Of a DNA stretch of 64,000 bases, positions 7,860 through 17,150 are shown piece after piece (position 1 is the first letter of the stretch; every line of letters begins with the position of its first letter). The translations under genes were made by a program, and so were the position numbers. The stretch lies in assembly GCA_902475535.1 (NCBI GenBank), contig CABRZR010000004.1:75326-139325 (forward strand), written 5' to 3'. Under the pieces are notes generated by a model that was not told where the DNA came from, made no database searches, and was given only the letters and a program-made list of their open reading frames with translations. This stretch comes from QAMH01 sp900556425 (GTDB lineage: Bacteria; Actinomycetota; Coriobacteriia; Coriobacteriales; QAMH01).

Positions 7860-10279
7860 GAAAAGCACAGCATGGCAAGAAGACCTCGAGACGCCGCATC
7901 TGGGCGCGCCTGGGAGCGATTTCCTCCACGTGCGTTGCGGCCATGCTCGTCTTTGCATTGAGCTTCGGCACAGTGACCACGGGCGTGCCTGCACATGACG
8001 CGGGTGACACCGCCTCCTCACCCCAAAACGTGGAGCAAGTCCTCACGTCAGACGACACTGCGGCGGTATCGGATGATACCCCTGCCAACGAAGCGAAGCC
8101 GGAGACGACCTCCTATGCCTCCCTGCCTGAAGATGAATACGCAGTGAACACCGTCATCGTCTCCATCGACGGTGCACAGGACATCGAACGCATAGCATCG
8201 CAAGTCGATGCGCTTGACTCCACGGCAAACGTCTCGGTTGATACAAGCGATGCCGAGTTCGGCTTCGTCAAGCTCACCTATGAGGGCAGCGCCAGCTCCG
8301 GCGAGGTGGCAGATCTCCTGTATGCCCAAGGCGTCGAAGCCCAGCCCAATTTCAAGTACTATGCGCTTGCATTGGACGATGAAGAGACCGATGCTGCCAT
8401 GGCGGCTGATGCAGACTCCTCGTTAACGGCCCAGGCAACGCATCTCAACGACCCGAGCTCGGGCGAGCAGTGGGGCCTCAACATCATCCGCGCATATGAT
8501 GCCTGAGATATCGCGAAGGGAAGGGTCAACGCCAGTGCACCGCGTCCCGTTGCCGTCGCGATCATCGACTCTGGCTGCATGGTCGACCATCCTGACCTCA
8601 AGAACAACATCGTCGGCGCCTACGACACGCGTACGGGCGGCACGAACGTTACCGACGACCAGAATCACGGCACGCCAGTCGCCGGCATTATCGCCGCAGA
8701 GGCGAATAACAACATTGGCGTTGCCGGCGTCTCATACAACGCGGGACTCTACATTGTCAGAGCGCTGCACAAGCAGGGCAACGAGTTTGTCGCCGAATCG
8801 ACCGACATCCTCAAAGCCTACGAGAACGTCATCGCCAACAAGAAGCTCGGAGACACCAAAATCCGCGTCGTGAACATGAGCCTGGGCAGCAAGCGCACGG
8901 GCAGCCTCGGCGAAAATGACATGGCCGTCATGCGCAAAATCGACGAGGCCTACACCACCCACGACATCCTCACCGTGAGTGCAGCGGGTAATCAAGACGG
9001 CACGCTTCCCTACCGTTGCTACCCGTGTGACTTCTCCGACAACGTGATCGGCGTCATAAACCTCGAGCGAAAAGACAACGGATCAATTTTGCGCAACGAG
9101 CAATCGAACTACAACACGCCCGGCGCCCAATCCAAGCAACTCTCGGCCCCGGGCACGAGAATCTACACCACCACAAACAACGGAGGCTACGGCACCAAGA
9201 CCGGAACGTCCATGGCCGCCCCCTGCGTATCGGGTGTCGCCGCGCTCGCCTTTGTCGCCAATCCTCAGCTGAGTGCCGCCAGCGTCAAGAACATCCTCTG
9301 TTCGGCTGCCGACGACATCAACACGCCTGGCTTCGACAGCTTCACCGGGTATGGAAAAATCAACGCCTACAACGCCGTCCAGCTCGCCAAGGGCGTGGCA
9401 GACGTCACGGGTCCAGACTCGGTGTACATAAACAGCACGATTAGCCTGAACTGTCCCGCGGCAAGCGACTGGACCTCAAGCGACACCTCCGTTGCGACGG
9501 TTTCCAGCAGCGGACTTGTGCGAGGACTCAAGGCGGGATACACGACCATTAGCGTGAAGTCGGGAAACAAGTCGCTCAAGAAGACCATCGCCGTCTACGA
9601 TGGCAGAATCACGGGGCCCGGTACGGTCCAATCGAACTATATCGCCCAATACAAGGTCGACTGCAGCATCGACGGCACGTGGAGCTTTGAACTTGGCGCG
9701 AACTCCGCCGATGCGACCATCACCGCGGATGGCAAGCTGACCGCCAAGCAGGTGGGCCAGGTCACCATCGTCGCCAAGCTCGATTCCAACCCAAAGATCA
9801 GCGTCCAACTCCCCATAACCGTCCAGCAAGGACCCGTCACTGATATCGAAGACGGCAACCCGGGAGCCCCCGGCACCAAGATCATGTTCCGCCTCTATAA
9901 CCCCAACTCCGGCGAGCACTTCTACACCGCCAGCGTCGTGGAACGCGACCATCTCATCAGCGTCGGCTGGAACGACGAGGGAACCGGCTGGACCGCTCCG
10001 GAAAACTCCAGCTCGCCTGTGTATCGCCTCTACAACGCCAATGCCGGTGACCACCATTACACGACCAGCGTCGTGGAACGCGACCATCTCATTTCCGTGG
10101 GCTGGAATGACGAGGGCATCGGCTGGTATTCCGATGACGCACAGGCCGTGCCGCTATATCGCCAGTACAACCCCAACGCCATCGCAGGTTCGCACAACTA
10201 CACCACGAGCACGGTGGAGCGCGACCATCTCATCAGCGTTGGGTGGAATGATGAGGGTATCGGCTGGTACGGCATGTAG
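7844..10279 (+). pseudogene. S8 subtilisin-like serine protease interrupted by an in-frame TGA
   Basis: One continuous reading frame encodes a signal peptide, an I9-like propeptide (to about 8430), the catalytic domain and three DUF5648 repeats, but a TGA stop sits at 8504-8506. The intact paralogue at 10437 reads 'AYKAWGITK' where this one reads 'AYDA-stop-DIAK', so the stop replaces a TGG Trp codon by a single base change. The catalytic Asp codon (AIIDSG, GAC at 8567) is after the stop. The first possible restart, ATG 8579, is already past that Asp, so neither fragment can be an active subtilase. His (NHGTPVAG) and Ser (GTSMAAP) motifs are intact downstream, suggesting a recent mutation, a read-through event or a sequencing error. 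The start is ATG 7844 (AAGGA 5 nt upstream) or ATG 7856 (ATGA overlap with the M6 stop). Confidence 0.85.
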
Positions 10280-10312
10280 ACCCTGTAGGGCAACTGTGAA
10301 CATTTTGTGTGA

Positions 10313-10397
10313 GAGAGTCGCATTGACATCTGCTGCGCGCCGATAAACACGGAAAAGGTTACATTTAGCTGCCGTTTTCCCGCCAAATGTGACTCTC
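10313..10397. repeat. Imperfect inverted repeat between the two subtilase genes
   Basis: GAGAGTCGCATT (10313-10324) faces AAATGTGACTCTC (10385-10397) as an imperfect inverted repeat. An inner GGAAAA/TTTTCC pair (10351-10356, 10375-10380) could extend the fold. It follows the broken subtilase stop and precedes the candidate promoter of the large subtilase. The words AAATGTGA/TGTGAGAG resemble those of the array at 38840-39014, but relatedness is only suggestive. Confidence 0.45.
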
Positions 10398-10424
10398 TTG
10401 CTGCGGAAACGCGCTTTGCGGAGA

Positions 10425-10430
10425 TATAAT
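10425..10430 (+). promoter_or_regulatory. Candidate -10 box (TATAAT) 6 nt before the GTG start: leaderless promoter
   Basis: A perfect TATAAT ends at 10430 and the GTG start is at 10437, where the transcript would begin if initiation occurs 7 nt after the -10 box. No SD exists upstream of this GTG. The upstream in-frame ATG (10389) sits inside the inverted repeat and ahead of the -10 box, so it would not be transcribed from here. The only -35-like hexamer (TTGCTG, 10398-10403) is 21 nt away, too far for a standard promoter. Confidence 0.45.
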
Positions 10431-10436
10431 CGCAGC

Positions 10437-13400
10437 GTGAAAACCGGAGCTCACACCAACAGCACGAATTCCCGCGTGCGTAGTCGCATGCGCGCGGTTC
10501 TCTCCTCATGCCTTGCCGCGGTCTTGCTATGCGCGGTTGGCGGCTTCCTCCTCATCAGGGAATCAGGACCCCAGCAGGAGCCTCCCGTAGCCACCGAGGC
10601 CATCGCAGCCGATGACCAGCAAGCGTCCTCCGAAGACCAATCGCAACCGGAAGAGATTCGCAGTGACGAGGATATAGCCCGCGATATCGAACTCGGCTAT
10701 GTCCACGATGAGCTCGTGCTTTCCTTCGATCCCGGCACGAGCGCCGACAGCATCAACCAGGCCCTCGCCTCGTATGACTTTGCCGCAACAAAGGACGTCT
10801 CGGACCAGGACCTCGATAACGGCTTCGTCAAGGTCGCTCTCGCCGATGGCGCCACCGTGGAAGACTCCGTCGCAACCCTCAAAGCATCAGGGCTGGCGGC
10901 TCAGCCCAACTACCTCTACGAGATTGCCGAAGGCGATTTGCCCACGGAAGCAGAGGCAGGTGCACTACCAAGCATCGAGCCCAGCGCGGCCGTCACCATC
11001 AATGACCCCGAACGCGGAAACCAATGGGCACTTGACTCCCTGGATGCCTACAAGGCCTGGGGCATCACCAAAGCAGGCGAGACCGCCGAGGGCACGGTTC
11101 GCGCAAACCGCGTTTCCGTCGCCGTCATCGATACGGGATGCACAATCGGGCATATCGACCTGAAGGACAACGTCCTTGCCTCCTATAACGCGAAAACCAA
11201 CCAGACCGGTGCCGCCGCCGTCGCCGACACTAACAGCCATGGCACGCATGTGGCCGGAATTGTCTCTGCCAGAACGAATAATGGCGTTGGTGTTGCCGGC
11301 GTCTCGTATAATGCCGGTCTCGTCATAATCAACGCCACCAACGGTGGTACGGGCGAGGATAGGCATATGTTCGAGTCGACCACCTTGGCACAGGCGTACA
11401 CCTGGCTCTTCCGGCAATCGACCGCGGACAGCTCCAAAACCAATGCCGAGTACTACAACGTCCGCGTCATCAACATGAGCCTTGGCGGCAAGCACAGCGC
11501 GAACTTCGTAAGCGACGACATACTAACGACGAAAATCAAGCAGGCGCGTAACGGCGTCTGGGTTGATTCCAATCGCAACGAAACCCACCATGACAGCATT
11601 CTCACCGTTACGGCGGCCGGCAACGCGGGAACCGATGCACCGGTCCCCTTCGTCGACTATCCCGGTGATTATGAATCTTGCCTCACGGTCATCAACCTCA
11701 CGCGAAACTATGGATGGACCACCACGAATAACGTGGTCGGACGCTACGCCGATTCGAACTACAACGTCGACAATACCCGCATCAAGAACATCGGCGCACC
11801 GGGCACGAACATCCGCAGTACCCTGAACTCCGCCGGATCCTACGGGGCCAAGAACGGAACCTCCATGGCCGCACCCTACGTTTCCGGTATCGCCTCCCTG
11901 CTCTTCACGGAAAACCCCGACCTCACCGCCGATCAGGTAGTCGACCTCGTTTACGCCACGGCCACAGACGTTGACGCGCCCGGCTGGGATCGTGAGACCG
12001 GCTACGGCGAGATCAACGCCTACCATATCCTCCAGGTCGTCAGTGCCCAGCTCGGCGGTAGCGAGAACATCGAGTACAAGAACCGTCAGGCCGTCGCCAT
12101 CGAGTACGGAGACGGGACGGGCTGGGAAACCTACGGCTCAACTGAGCAATGGGAATGGAGCATCGATAACTCCGACACCATCGAGATGACAGTCGACCCG
12201 GACACACAGAGCGTCTCGCTCGTCGGCCAGAAGCCGGGCTCTGCCACAGTTACCGCCACGTTTAAGGGTGTAGACGGCAATCCCATAGAGGGCGTCTCCA
12301 TCAGCAAGACCTACACGGTCATGCCCCTCGACATCTCGAAAGCCACCGTGACGGTCCCTGGCGAGCATGCCTATACCGGTCATGAAGTCGAACCCAAGCC
12401 CCTCGTGTCCATGAGCGGCACCGAGCTCATCGAAGGCGTCGACTACACCGTAAGCTATAGCGATAACGTCGAAATCGGCGAGGCAACCGTCACCATCACG
12501 GGCATCGGAAATGCCGCCGGCACCGCGAGCGGCACCTTCGCCATCGGCAAGGCGGACATCTTCCCGGCCACGCTCAGCTCGATAGCGCCGCTCCCCTATA
12601 CCGGCGAGGCACACGAGCCCACGCCCACCGTCACGCTCGCGGGCTTTGGCGCGCTTGTCGAGGGCACCGATTTCACCTACGAGTACGAGGACAACGTCAA
12701 CGCAGGGTCCGGAAAGGTGCATGTCGTCGGCATGGGCAACTTCAAGGGTTCGTCTGGCTGGCTCCTCTTTGACATCACGCCCATCGACGTTGCCGGCGCA
12801 ATGATAGGCGATATTCCCGATGCAGCCTACACCGGAAGTGCCATCGCGCCCGAGCCGGACGTCACCATCAACGGTAAGACGCTCGTCAAGGGCACCGATT
12901 ACACGCTTTCCTATGCCAACAACGTGAATGCCGGCACTGCCAGCATCACCGTCACGGGCATGGGCAACTACTCGGGTACGCAGACCAAGAACTACACGAT
13001 TGCGCCCCTCGACATAAGCATTGCAACCGTCTCCGGCGTGGAGAGCTCCTACGCCTTCAACGGAACCGAGATCAAGCCGACGGTCACCGTCACGCTTGAC
13101 GGCAAGACGCTGGGAGCCGACGCATACGACATTGCCTATGCCGACAACCTGAATGCCGGCACCGCACGCATCACCATCACCGGCAAGGGCAACTATACGG
13201 GCGCAATCACGAAGGCCTTCGACATCACGCCCATCCGACTGGAAGACGCGACTATCGAGCCCATTGGCGAACAGCCTTGGAGGGGCGGAGCTGTCACCCC
13301 GGTTCCCGTCATCAAGGCGGGTGACATCGAGCTTGTCGTCAACCGCGACTTCACTGTCACCTACAGCGATAACACCGGTACCGGCACCGCAACGGCCGTC

Positions 13401-15026
13401 GTCACCGGCAAGGGCAATTGCACGGGCACGGTGACGCTCACGTTCACCATCGTCATGGTCATCCTGCCGGAGATGGTCTCGGCCATTCCCGACCAGCCTT
13501 ATACGGGAAGCGCCATCGAGCCCGGCATCACCGTGGCGAGCACGGGCGTGACGCTCGTTCGCAACGAGAACTACTCTGTCGAGTTTTCGAACAACGTAAA
13601 CGCGGGCACAGCAACGGTCACCATCAAGGGTCTCAAGGGAATCCAGGGCGAAGTCACCACGAGCTTCAAGATCACGCCCGTTAACCTTGCGTATGCTGCC
13701 ATCGGGCCCGTTGACTCCTACACCTACACCGGCAATGCGGCGACACCCACGCCTTACGTCTATCTCTACGGCTTTGGCGACCTCGAGGCCAACAGGGACT
13801 TTACTTACGAGTATCAGGGCAACGTGGATGCGGGAACGGCGCAGCTGCGCATCGTGGGCAAGGGCAACTTTACCGGAGCAACCGACTGGCGCGACTGCAG
13901 CTTCACCATCAACAGGAAAGACATCTCGTCAGCCACGGTGAGCATCGCATCACAGCCCTACACCGGTAAGGCCGTCACGCCGGATCCGACCGTGAAGATC
14001 GACGGGAAGACGCTCGTGAAGGGCACTGACTACCGCGTGAGCTATTACAACAACCTCTATACGGGCGATGCCACCGCCGTCATCGAGGGACGTGGCAACT
14101 ACCGAGGCTCCAAGGAGGCAAGATTCGAGATCACCTCCTCTCTCGCATCCTGCTCCGTATCGGTGAGCAGCGTCACCTATTCGGGAACGGCGCAGACGCC
14201 AGCCGTCACCGTCCGCGACAACGGTAACGTCCTCAAGGAGGGCACGGATTACGCAATCGAGGGCTACTCGAACAACGTGAATGCCGGCACGGGCACGGGC
14301 ACGGTGACGCTCGCCGGCAAGGGCAAATACGCAGGCAAGACGACTGGCAGCTTCAGCATCAGGCCGCGCTCGCTCGCGGACGCTACCGTGAGCATCGCGG
14401 CGCAGACGCACACGGGCAGCGCCCTCACGCCGAGCCCGACCGTCACGCTCGGCGGCTTTGGGGAGCTCGTGGAGGGCCGCGATTACACGCTGAGCTACGC
14501 GAATAACGTTAACGTGGGCACCGCGAACGTGACCATTGCGGGAACGGGCAACTACGCGGGAACGACGACGGCGAACTTCGCGATTACCGAATCGGCGTCA
14601 AAGCCGTCGGAATCCGATGCGAGCGTGTCCATGCAGCGCCTCTATAACCCCCACAGCGGCGAGCACTTCTACACGGCCAGCGCGGCCGAGCGCGACATGC
14701 TCGTAAGCGCCGGTTGGAACTACGAGGGTTCTGGCTGGACGGCACCGGAGCGCTCGAACACGCCGGTGTACCGACTCTACAACGCCAATGCCGGCGATCA
14801 CCACTACACGACGAGCACGGTCGAACGCGACGCGCTGCTCGCGGCAGGCTGGGCTGACGAGGGCATCGGTTGGTACTCGGACGACCAGCAGCGCGTGCCG
14901 CTCTACCGCCAGTACAACCCCAACGCGGCCGCCGGATCGCACAACTACACGACGAGCATCGAGGAGCATTGGCAGCTCGTCGGCATCGGCTGGCAGGACG
15001 AGGGTATCAGCTGGTACGGGCTGTAG
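10437..15026 (+). CDS. Giant secreted S8 subtilase with ten Ig/MBG-like repeats and DUF5648 module
   Basis: About 1529 residues from GTG 10437. The N-terminus has a basic stretch and a membrane-spanning signal (about 17-40). An acidic linker and subtilisin propeptide-like region lead to the S8 catalytic triad: D232 (VAVIDTG), H268 (SHGTHVAG) and S476 (NGTSMAAP). A Big_2-like region follows. Then come ten ~75-residue repeats with consensus 'YTGxAxxPxVT...L..GTDYTxSYxNNxNxGTA...GxGNYxGT' and three DUF5648 repeats. It is predicted to be an extracellular protease held away from the cell by a stalk of beta domains. It is an intact paralogue of the interrupted gene just upstream. The start is uncertain: ATG 10389 and ATG 10488 are in frame but neither has an SD. 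Confidence 0.85.
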   Translation: MKTGAHTNSTNSRVRSRMRAVLSSCLAAVLLCAVGGFLLIRESGPQQEPPVATEAIAADDQQASSEDQSQPEEIRSDEDIARDIELGYVHDELVLSFDPGTSADSINQALASYDFAATKDVSDQDLDNGFVKVALADGATVEDSVATLKASGLAAQPNYLYEIAEGDLPTEAEAGALPSIEPSAAVTINDPERGNQWALDSLDAYKAWGITKAGETAEGTVRANRVSVAVIDTGCTIGHIDLKDNVLASYNAKTNQTGAAAVADTNSHGTHVAGIVSARTNNGVGVAGVSYNAGLVIINATNGGTGEDRHMFESTTLAQAYTWLFRQSTADSSKTNAEYYNVRVINMSLGGKHSANFVSDDILTTKIKQARNGVWVDSNRNETHHDSILTVTAAGNAGTDAPVPFVDYPGDYESCLTVINLTRNYGWTTTNNVVGRYADSNYNVDNTRIKNIGAPGTNIRSTLNSAGSYGAKNGTSMAAPYVSGIASLLFTENPDLTADQVVDLVYATATDVDAPGWDRETGYGEINAYHILQVVSAQLGGSENIEYKNRQAVAIEYGDGTGWETYGSTEQWEWSIDNSDTIEMTVDPDTQSVSLVGQKPGSATVTATFKGVDGNPIEGVSISKTYTVMPLDISKATVTVPGEHAYTGHEVEPKPLVSMSGTELIEGVDYTVSYSDNVEIGEATVTITGIGNAAGTASGTFAIGKADIFPATLSSIAPLPYTGEAHEPTPTVTLAGFGALVEGTDFTYEYEDNVNAGSGKVHVVGMGNFKGSSGWLLFDITPIDVAGAMIGDIPDAAYTGSAIAPEPDVTINGKTLVKGTDYTLSYANNVNAGTASITVTGMGNYSGTQTKNYTIAPLDISIATVSGVESSYAFNGTEIKPTVTVTLDGKTLGADAYDIAYADNLNAGTARITITGKGNYTGAITKAFDITPIRLEDATIEPIGEQPWRGGAVTPVPVIKAGDIELVVNRDFTVTYSDNTGTGTATAVVTGKGNCTGTVTLTFTIVMVILPEMVSAIPDQPYTGSAIEPGITVASTGVTLVRNENYSVEFSNNVNAGTATVTIKGLKGIQGEVTTSFKITPVNLAYAAIGPVDSYTYTGNAATPTPYVYLYGFGDLEANRDFTYEYQGNVDAGTAQLRIVGKGNFTGATDWRDCSFTINRKDISSATVSIASQPYTGKAVTPDPTVKIDGKTLVKGTDYRVSYYNNLYTGDATAVIEGRGNYRGSKEARFEITSSLASCSVSVSSVTYSGTAQTPAVTVRDNGNVLKEGTDYAIEGYSNNVNAGTGTGTVTLAGKGKYAGKTTGSFSIRPRSLADATVSIAAQTHTGSALTPSPTVTLGGFGELVEGRDYTLSYANNVNVGTANVTIAGTGNYAGTTTANFAITESASKPSESDASVSMQRLYNPHSGEHFYTASAAERDMLVSAGWNYEGSGWTAPERSNTPVYRLYNANAGDHHYTTSTVERDALLAAGWADEGIGWYSDDQQRVPLYRQYNPNAAAGSHNYTTSIEEHWQLVGIGWQDEGISWYGL
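12327..14590 (+). repeat. Ten tandem ~75-codon repeats encoding Ig/MBG-like domains
   Basis: Ten consecutive units, each about 220-235 bp, encode beta-sandwich-like modules. Most open with a hydrophobic/Ala-Thr strand such as 'ISKATV' or 'DATVSIA', carry YTG near residue 15, a 'LVKGTDYT' turn, 'NNVNAGTA' and a closing 'GxGNYxGT...F.I'. Units 2, 7 and 10 share a 'GFG.L' insertion, pointing to duplication of larger blocks. One related unit occurs in the M6 protease and two in the protein at 2814-4064. Confidence 0.8.
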
Positions 15027-15067
15027 GGGCCGGAGGGCAGGGTGCCCCTCACCCTTGGCGATGCCGC

Positions 15068-16030
15068 CTATCCCAGTGCGATGAAATTCATCACCAGGGA
15101 GACCATCGCCTCCTTCTCATCGGGCCGGGATTCGGCAATCATGATGGTCATCGCAACAAGCGTGCTGTCATCAACGGCCTTTACTCCATCAACGAACAGA
15201 ATGCCATTCCTGTCAAGGAAATAGAGAAACAGGCATGCTGCGATGCGTTTATTGCCATCGTGAAATGAGTGGTTCTTGACCACGAAGTACAGCAAGTTTG
15301 CAGCTTTCTCCTGAATGGACGGATAGAGATCCTTGCCATCGAAGGACTGATAGATTGCGGCGATACTGCTTCTGAACGAGTCGTCCTTCTCAACGCCGAA
15401 GATGTCGCTTTCCCTCGCAAACCTCATCGACTGGATGAGGTTCATGCATTCCTCGTAGCCAAGCACATAGATAGGGTGCTCCCCAGCGGGACGATCGATG
15501 CGTTGATGGTCGTAGTCGTCCAGTAAATCCAGAGCCGGCGCATAGGCCTGCACGATATCGAGAATCTGTGCGCTCTCAAGCCCACCGGGCAGCCGTCTAA
15601 TGACCTGGACCGCCTGGGAAAGCTGCTGTAGGCGGCGCTTGTTCTCAGCAACACCATCCATGACATAGCGACGCAGGACGCCGGTCGCCCAACGACGGAA
15701 CTCAACGCCACGCTGGGACTTCACGCGATATCCTACGGAGATAATTACGTCGAGATTGTAGTATTCGACCTGACGCTCAACCTGACGATTGCCCTCATTT
15801 TGAACTAGTGCATATTTTGCACAAGTTGACTCTCGGGAAACTTCTCCTTCGCGATAGATATTAGAAACATGCCGCGAAATAACCGACCTATCTCTACCGA
15901 ACAAGAAGCCCATTTGTTCTTTCGTAAGCCAGACATCCTCGCTCTCAACATCAACGGTGACATCAAGCGACACCTCGCCATCAGAAGAATCAAACAGGAT
16001 AATTTGGCGATTTGGGCTGCTTTCACTCAT
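15068..16030 (-). CDS. RhuM-family protein fused to a Fic/Doc domain
   Basis: 320 residues. The N-terminal ~150 residues match the RhuM ('virulence protein') family, with a DNA-binding-like segment 'LTKEQMGFLFGRDRSVISRH' and the family hallmark 'GVEFRRWATGVLRRY'. The C-terminal part carries HSFHDGNKR, the Fic/Doc catalytic loop in its Doc-like form (HxFxDGNKR). Doc/Fic proteins transfer AMP or phosphate to target proteins; the RhuM part may sense or bind DNA. No partner antitoxin gene is adjacent, so it may be self-regulated or not a toxin. A sigma70-type promoter carrying a LexA box lies directly upstream. The gene faces the large subtilase tail to tail. Confidence 0.85.
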   Translation of the reverse strand: MSESSPNRQIILFDSSDGEVSLDVTVDVESEDVWLTKEQMGFLFGRDRSVISRHVSNIYREGEVSRESTCAKYALVQNEGNRQVERQVEYYNLDVIISVGYRVKSQRGVEFRRWATGVLRRYVMDGVAENKRRLQQLSQAVQVIRRLPGGLESAQILDIVQAYAPALDLLDDYDHQRIDRPAGEHPIYVLGYEECMNLIQSMRFARESDIFGVEKDDSFRSSIAAIYQSFDGKDLYPSIQEKAANLLYFVVKNHSFHDGNKRIAACLFLYFLDRNGILFVDGVKAVDDSTLVAMTIMIAESRPDEKEAMVSLVMNFIALG

Positions 16031-16070
16031 GATGACACCATCCGTATCAAAGCGTCGTTTATATAGCCCG

Positions 16071-16099
16071 ATTATAATCGAACATATGTTCGCTGTAAA
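16071..16099 (-). promoter_or_regulatory. Sigma70 promoter with an SOS (LexA) box in the spacer
   Basis: Reading leftward, TTTACA (16099-16094) and TATAAT (16076-16071) are separated by exactly 17 nt. In the spacer, 16092-16079 is the perfect 14-bp palindrome CGAACATATGTTCG, which fits the Gram-positive LexA/DinR consensus CGAACRNRYGTTCG and all but one base of the mycobacterial TCGAAC-N4-GTTCGA. A repressor bound here would block RNA polymerase. Predicted transcription starts near 16064, giving a leader of about 34 nt before ATG 16030. Confidence 0.85.
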
Positions 16100-16136
16100 T
16101 AGAAAACGAAGTCTATCGTACCTGGATGAGTGTTAC

Positions 16137-17126
16137 TCACTCCCCCATCACGCGATAGACCTCGAGCTCCCAGCGGCGGCGGTTGGCGCGCGCCACGGAG
16201 TCCAGGATGGCGCCGGCGGCAAACGAGAGCGCGGCGCACAGCATGAGCGCGACGGCGAGGACCGCCGAGGGGAGCTTGCTCACGTAGCTCGTGTCGAGGT
16301 ACTCGGCGATGACCGGGACGCCGGCGACCAGCCCGAGCGCGACGAGGACCACGGAGACCCAGCCGAAGAACGCCATGGGGCGGTAGTCGCGGAACAGGCT
16401 CGCGATGGCGGCGAGCACGAGCATGCCGTCGGAGTAGGTCGACAGCTTGCTCTCCGATCCCTCGGGGCGGTCGCGGTAGTCGACGGGGACATCAACGACG
16501 CGCCAGCGGCGGTCGACGGCCCAGACCGAGATCTCGGTCTCGACCTGGAAGCCCTCCGACATGACGGGCATGGTCTTGACGAAAGCGCGCGAGAAGGCGC
16601 GGTAGCCGGTCATGACGTCATTGGAGGAATGGCCGTAAAGCAGGCGAATGAGCCTTCGCACGAGGTTGTTGCCAAACTTATGGAAGCGTCGTCCGTTCTC
16701 TGCATCGTAGGAGCCGTTGGAGATACGATCGCCCACCACCATGTCGGCATCGCCATCGACGATGGGCGCCAGCAAACGGGCAGCCGCCTCGGCGGGATAA
16801 GTATCATCGCCGTCGACCATGACGTAGTAATCGGCATCGACGTCGCGGAACATCGAGCGCACGACGTTGCCCTTGCCCCGACGTGGCTCGCTGCGCACGA
16901 CTGCGCCTGCTGCGATGGCAACGGCGGCCGTGTCGTCGGTGGAGGCGTTGTCGTAGACGTAGACCGTGGCCTCGGGAAGCGCCGCGCGGAAGTCGCCCAC
17001 CACCTTGGCGATGGTGGCTGCCTCGTTGTAGCAGGGGATGAGGACGGCAACGCCGGAGCCGCGGAGGGCGGGGGCGGCGTCCGCTTGGTTATCGGTTTCT
17101 ATGGGTTGGGCAGGGCTATCGGCCAT
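16137..17126 (-). CDS. Family-2 glycosyltransferase, polyprenyl-phosphate sugar synthase type (DPM1/ArnC-like)
   Basis: About 329 residues from ATG 17126; an in-frame TTG at 17150 would add eight residues. The GT-A fold motifs are visible: VAVLIPCYNEAATI at the N-terminus, DNASTDDT, and the metal-binding VDGDDT. The GT domain is followed by two C-terminal membrane segments. This arrangement is typical of enzymes that load a sugar onto undecaprenyl or dolichyl phosphate at the inner face of the membrane. It lies at the edge of the glycan cluster, divergent from an AT-rich region. No strong SD precedes either start; a -10-like TATACT is at 17176-17171. Confidence 0.85.
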   Translation of the reverse strand: MADSPAQPIETDNQADAAPALRGSGVAVLIPCYNEAATIAKVVGDFRAALPEATVYVYDNASTDDTAAVAIAAGAVVRSEPRRGKGNVVRSMFRDVDADYYVMVDGDDTYPAEAAARLLAPIVDGDADMVVGDRISNGSYDAENGRRFHKFGNNLVRRLIRLLYGHSSNDVMTGYRAFSRAFVKTMPVMSEGFQVETEISVWAVDRRWRVVDVPVDYRDRPEGSESKLSTYSDGMLVLAAIASLFRDYRPMAFFGWVSVVLVALGLVAGVPVIAEYLDTSYVSKLPSAVLAVALMLCAALSFAAGAILDSVARANRRRWELEVYRVMGE

Positions 17127-17150
17127 GACTCGCACGTTCTTTGGAGACAA

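Noticed and set aside
8504..8506. Selenocysteine or recoded Trp at the subtilase TGA
   Set aside because: The aligned residue is Trp, not Cys, no SECIS-like hairpin is evident, and TGG is used for Trp throughout. A nonsense change is simpler.
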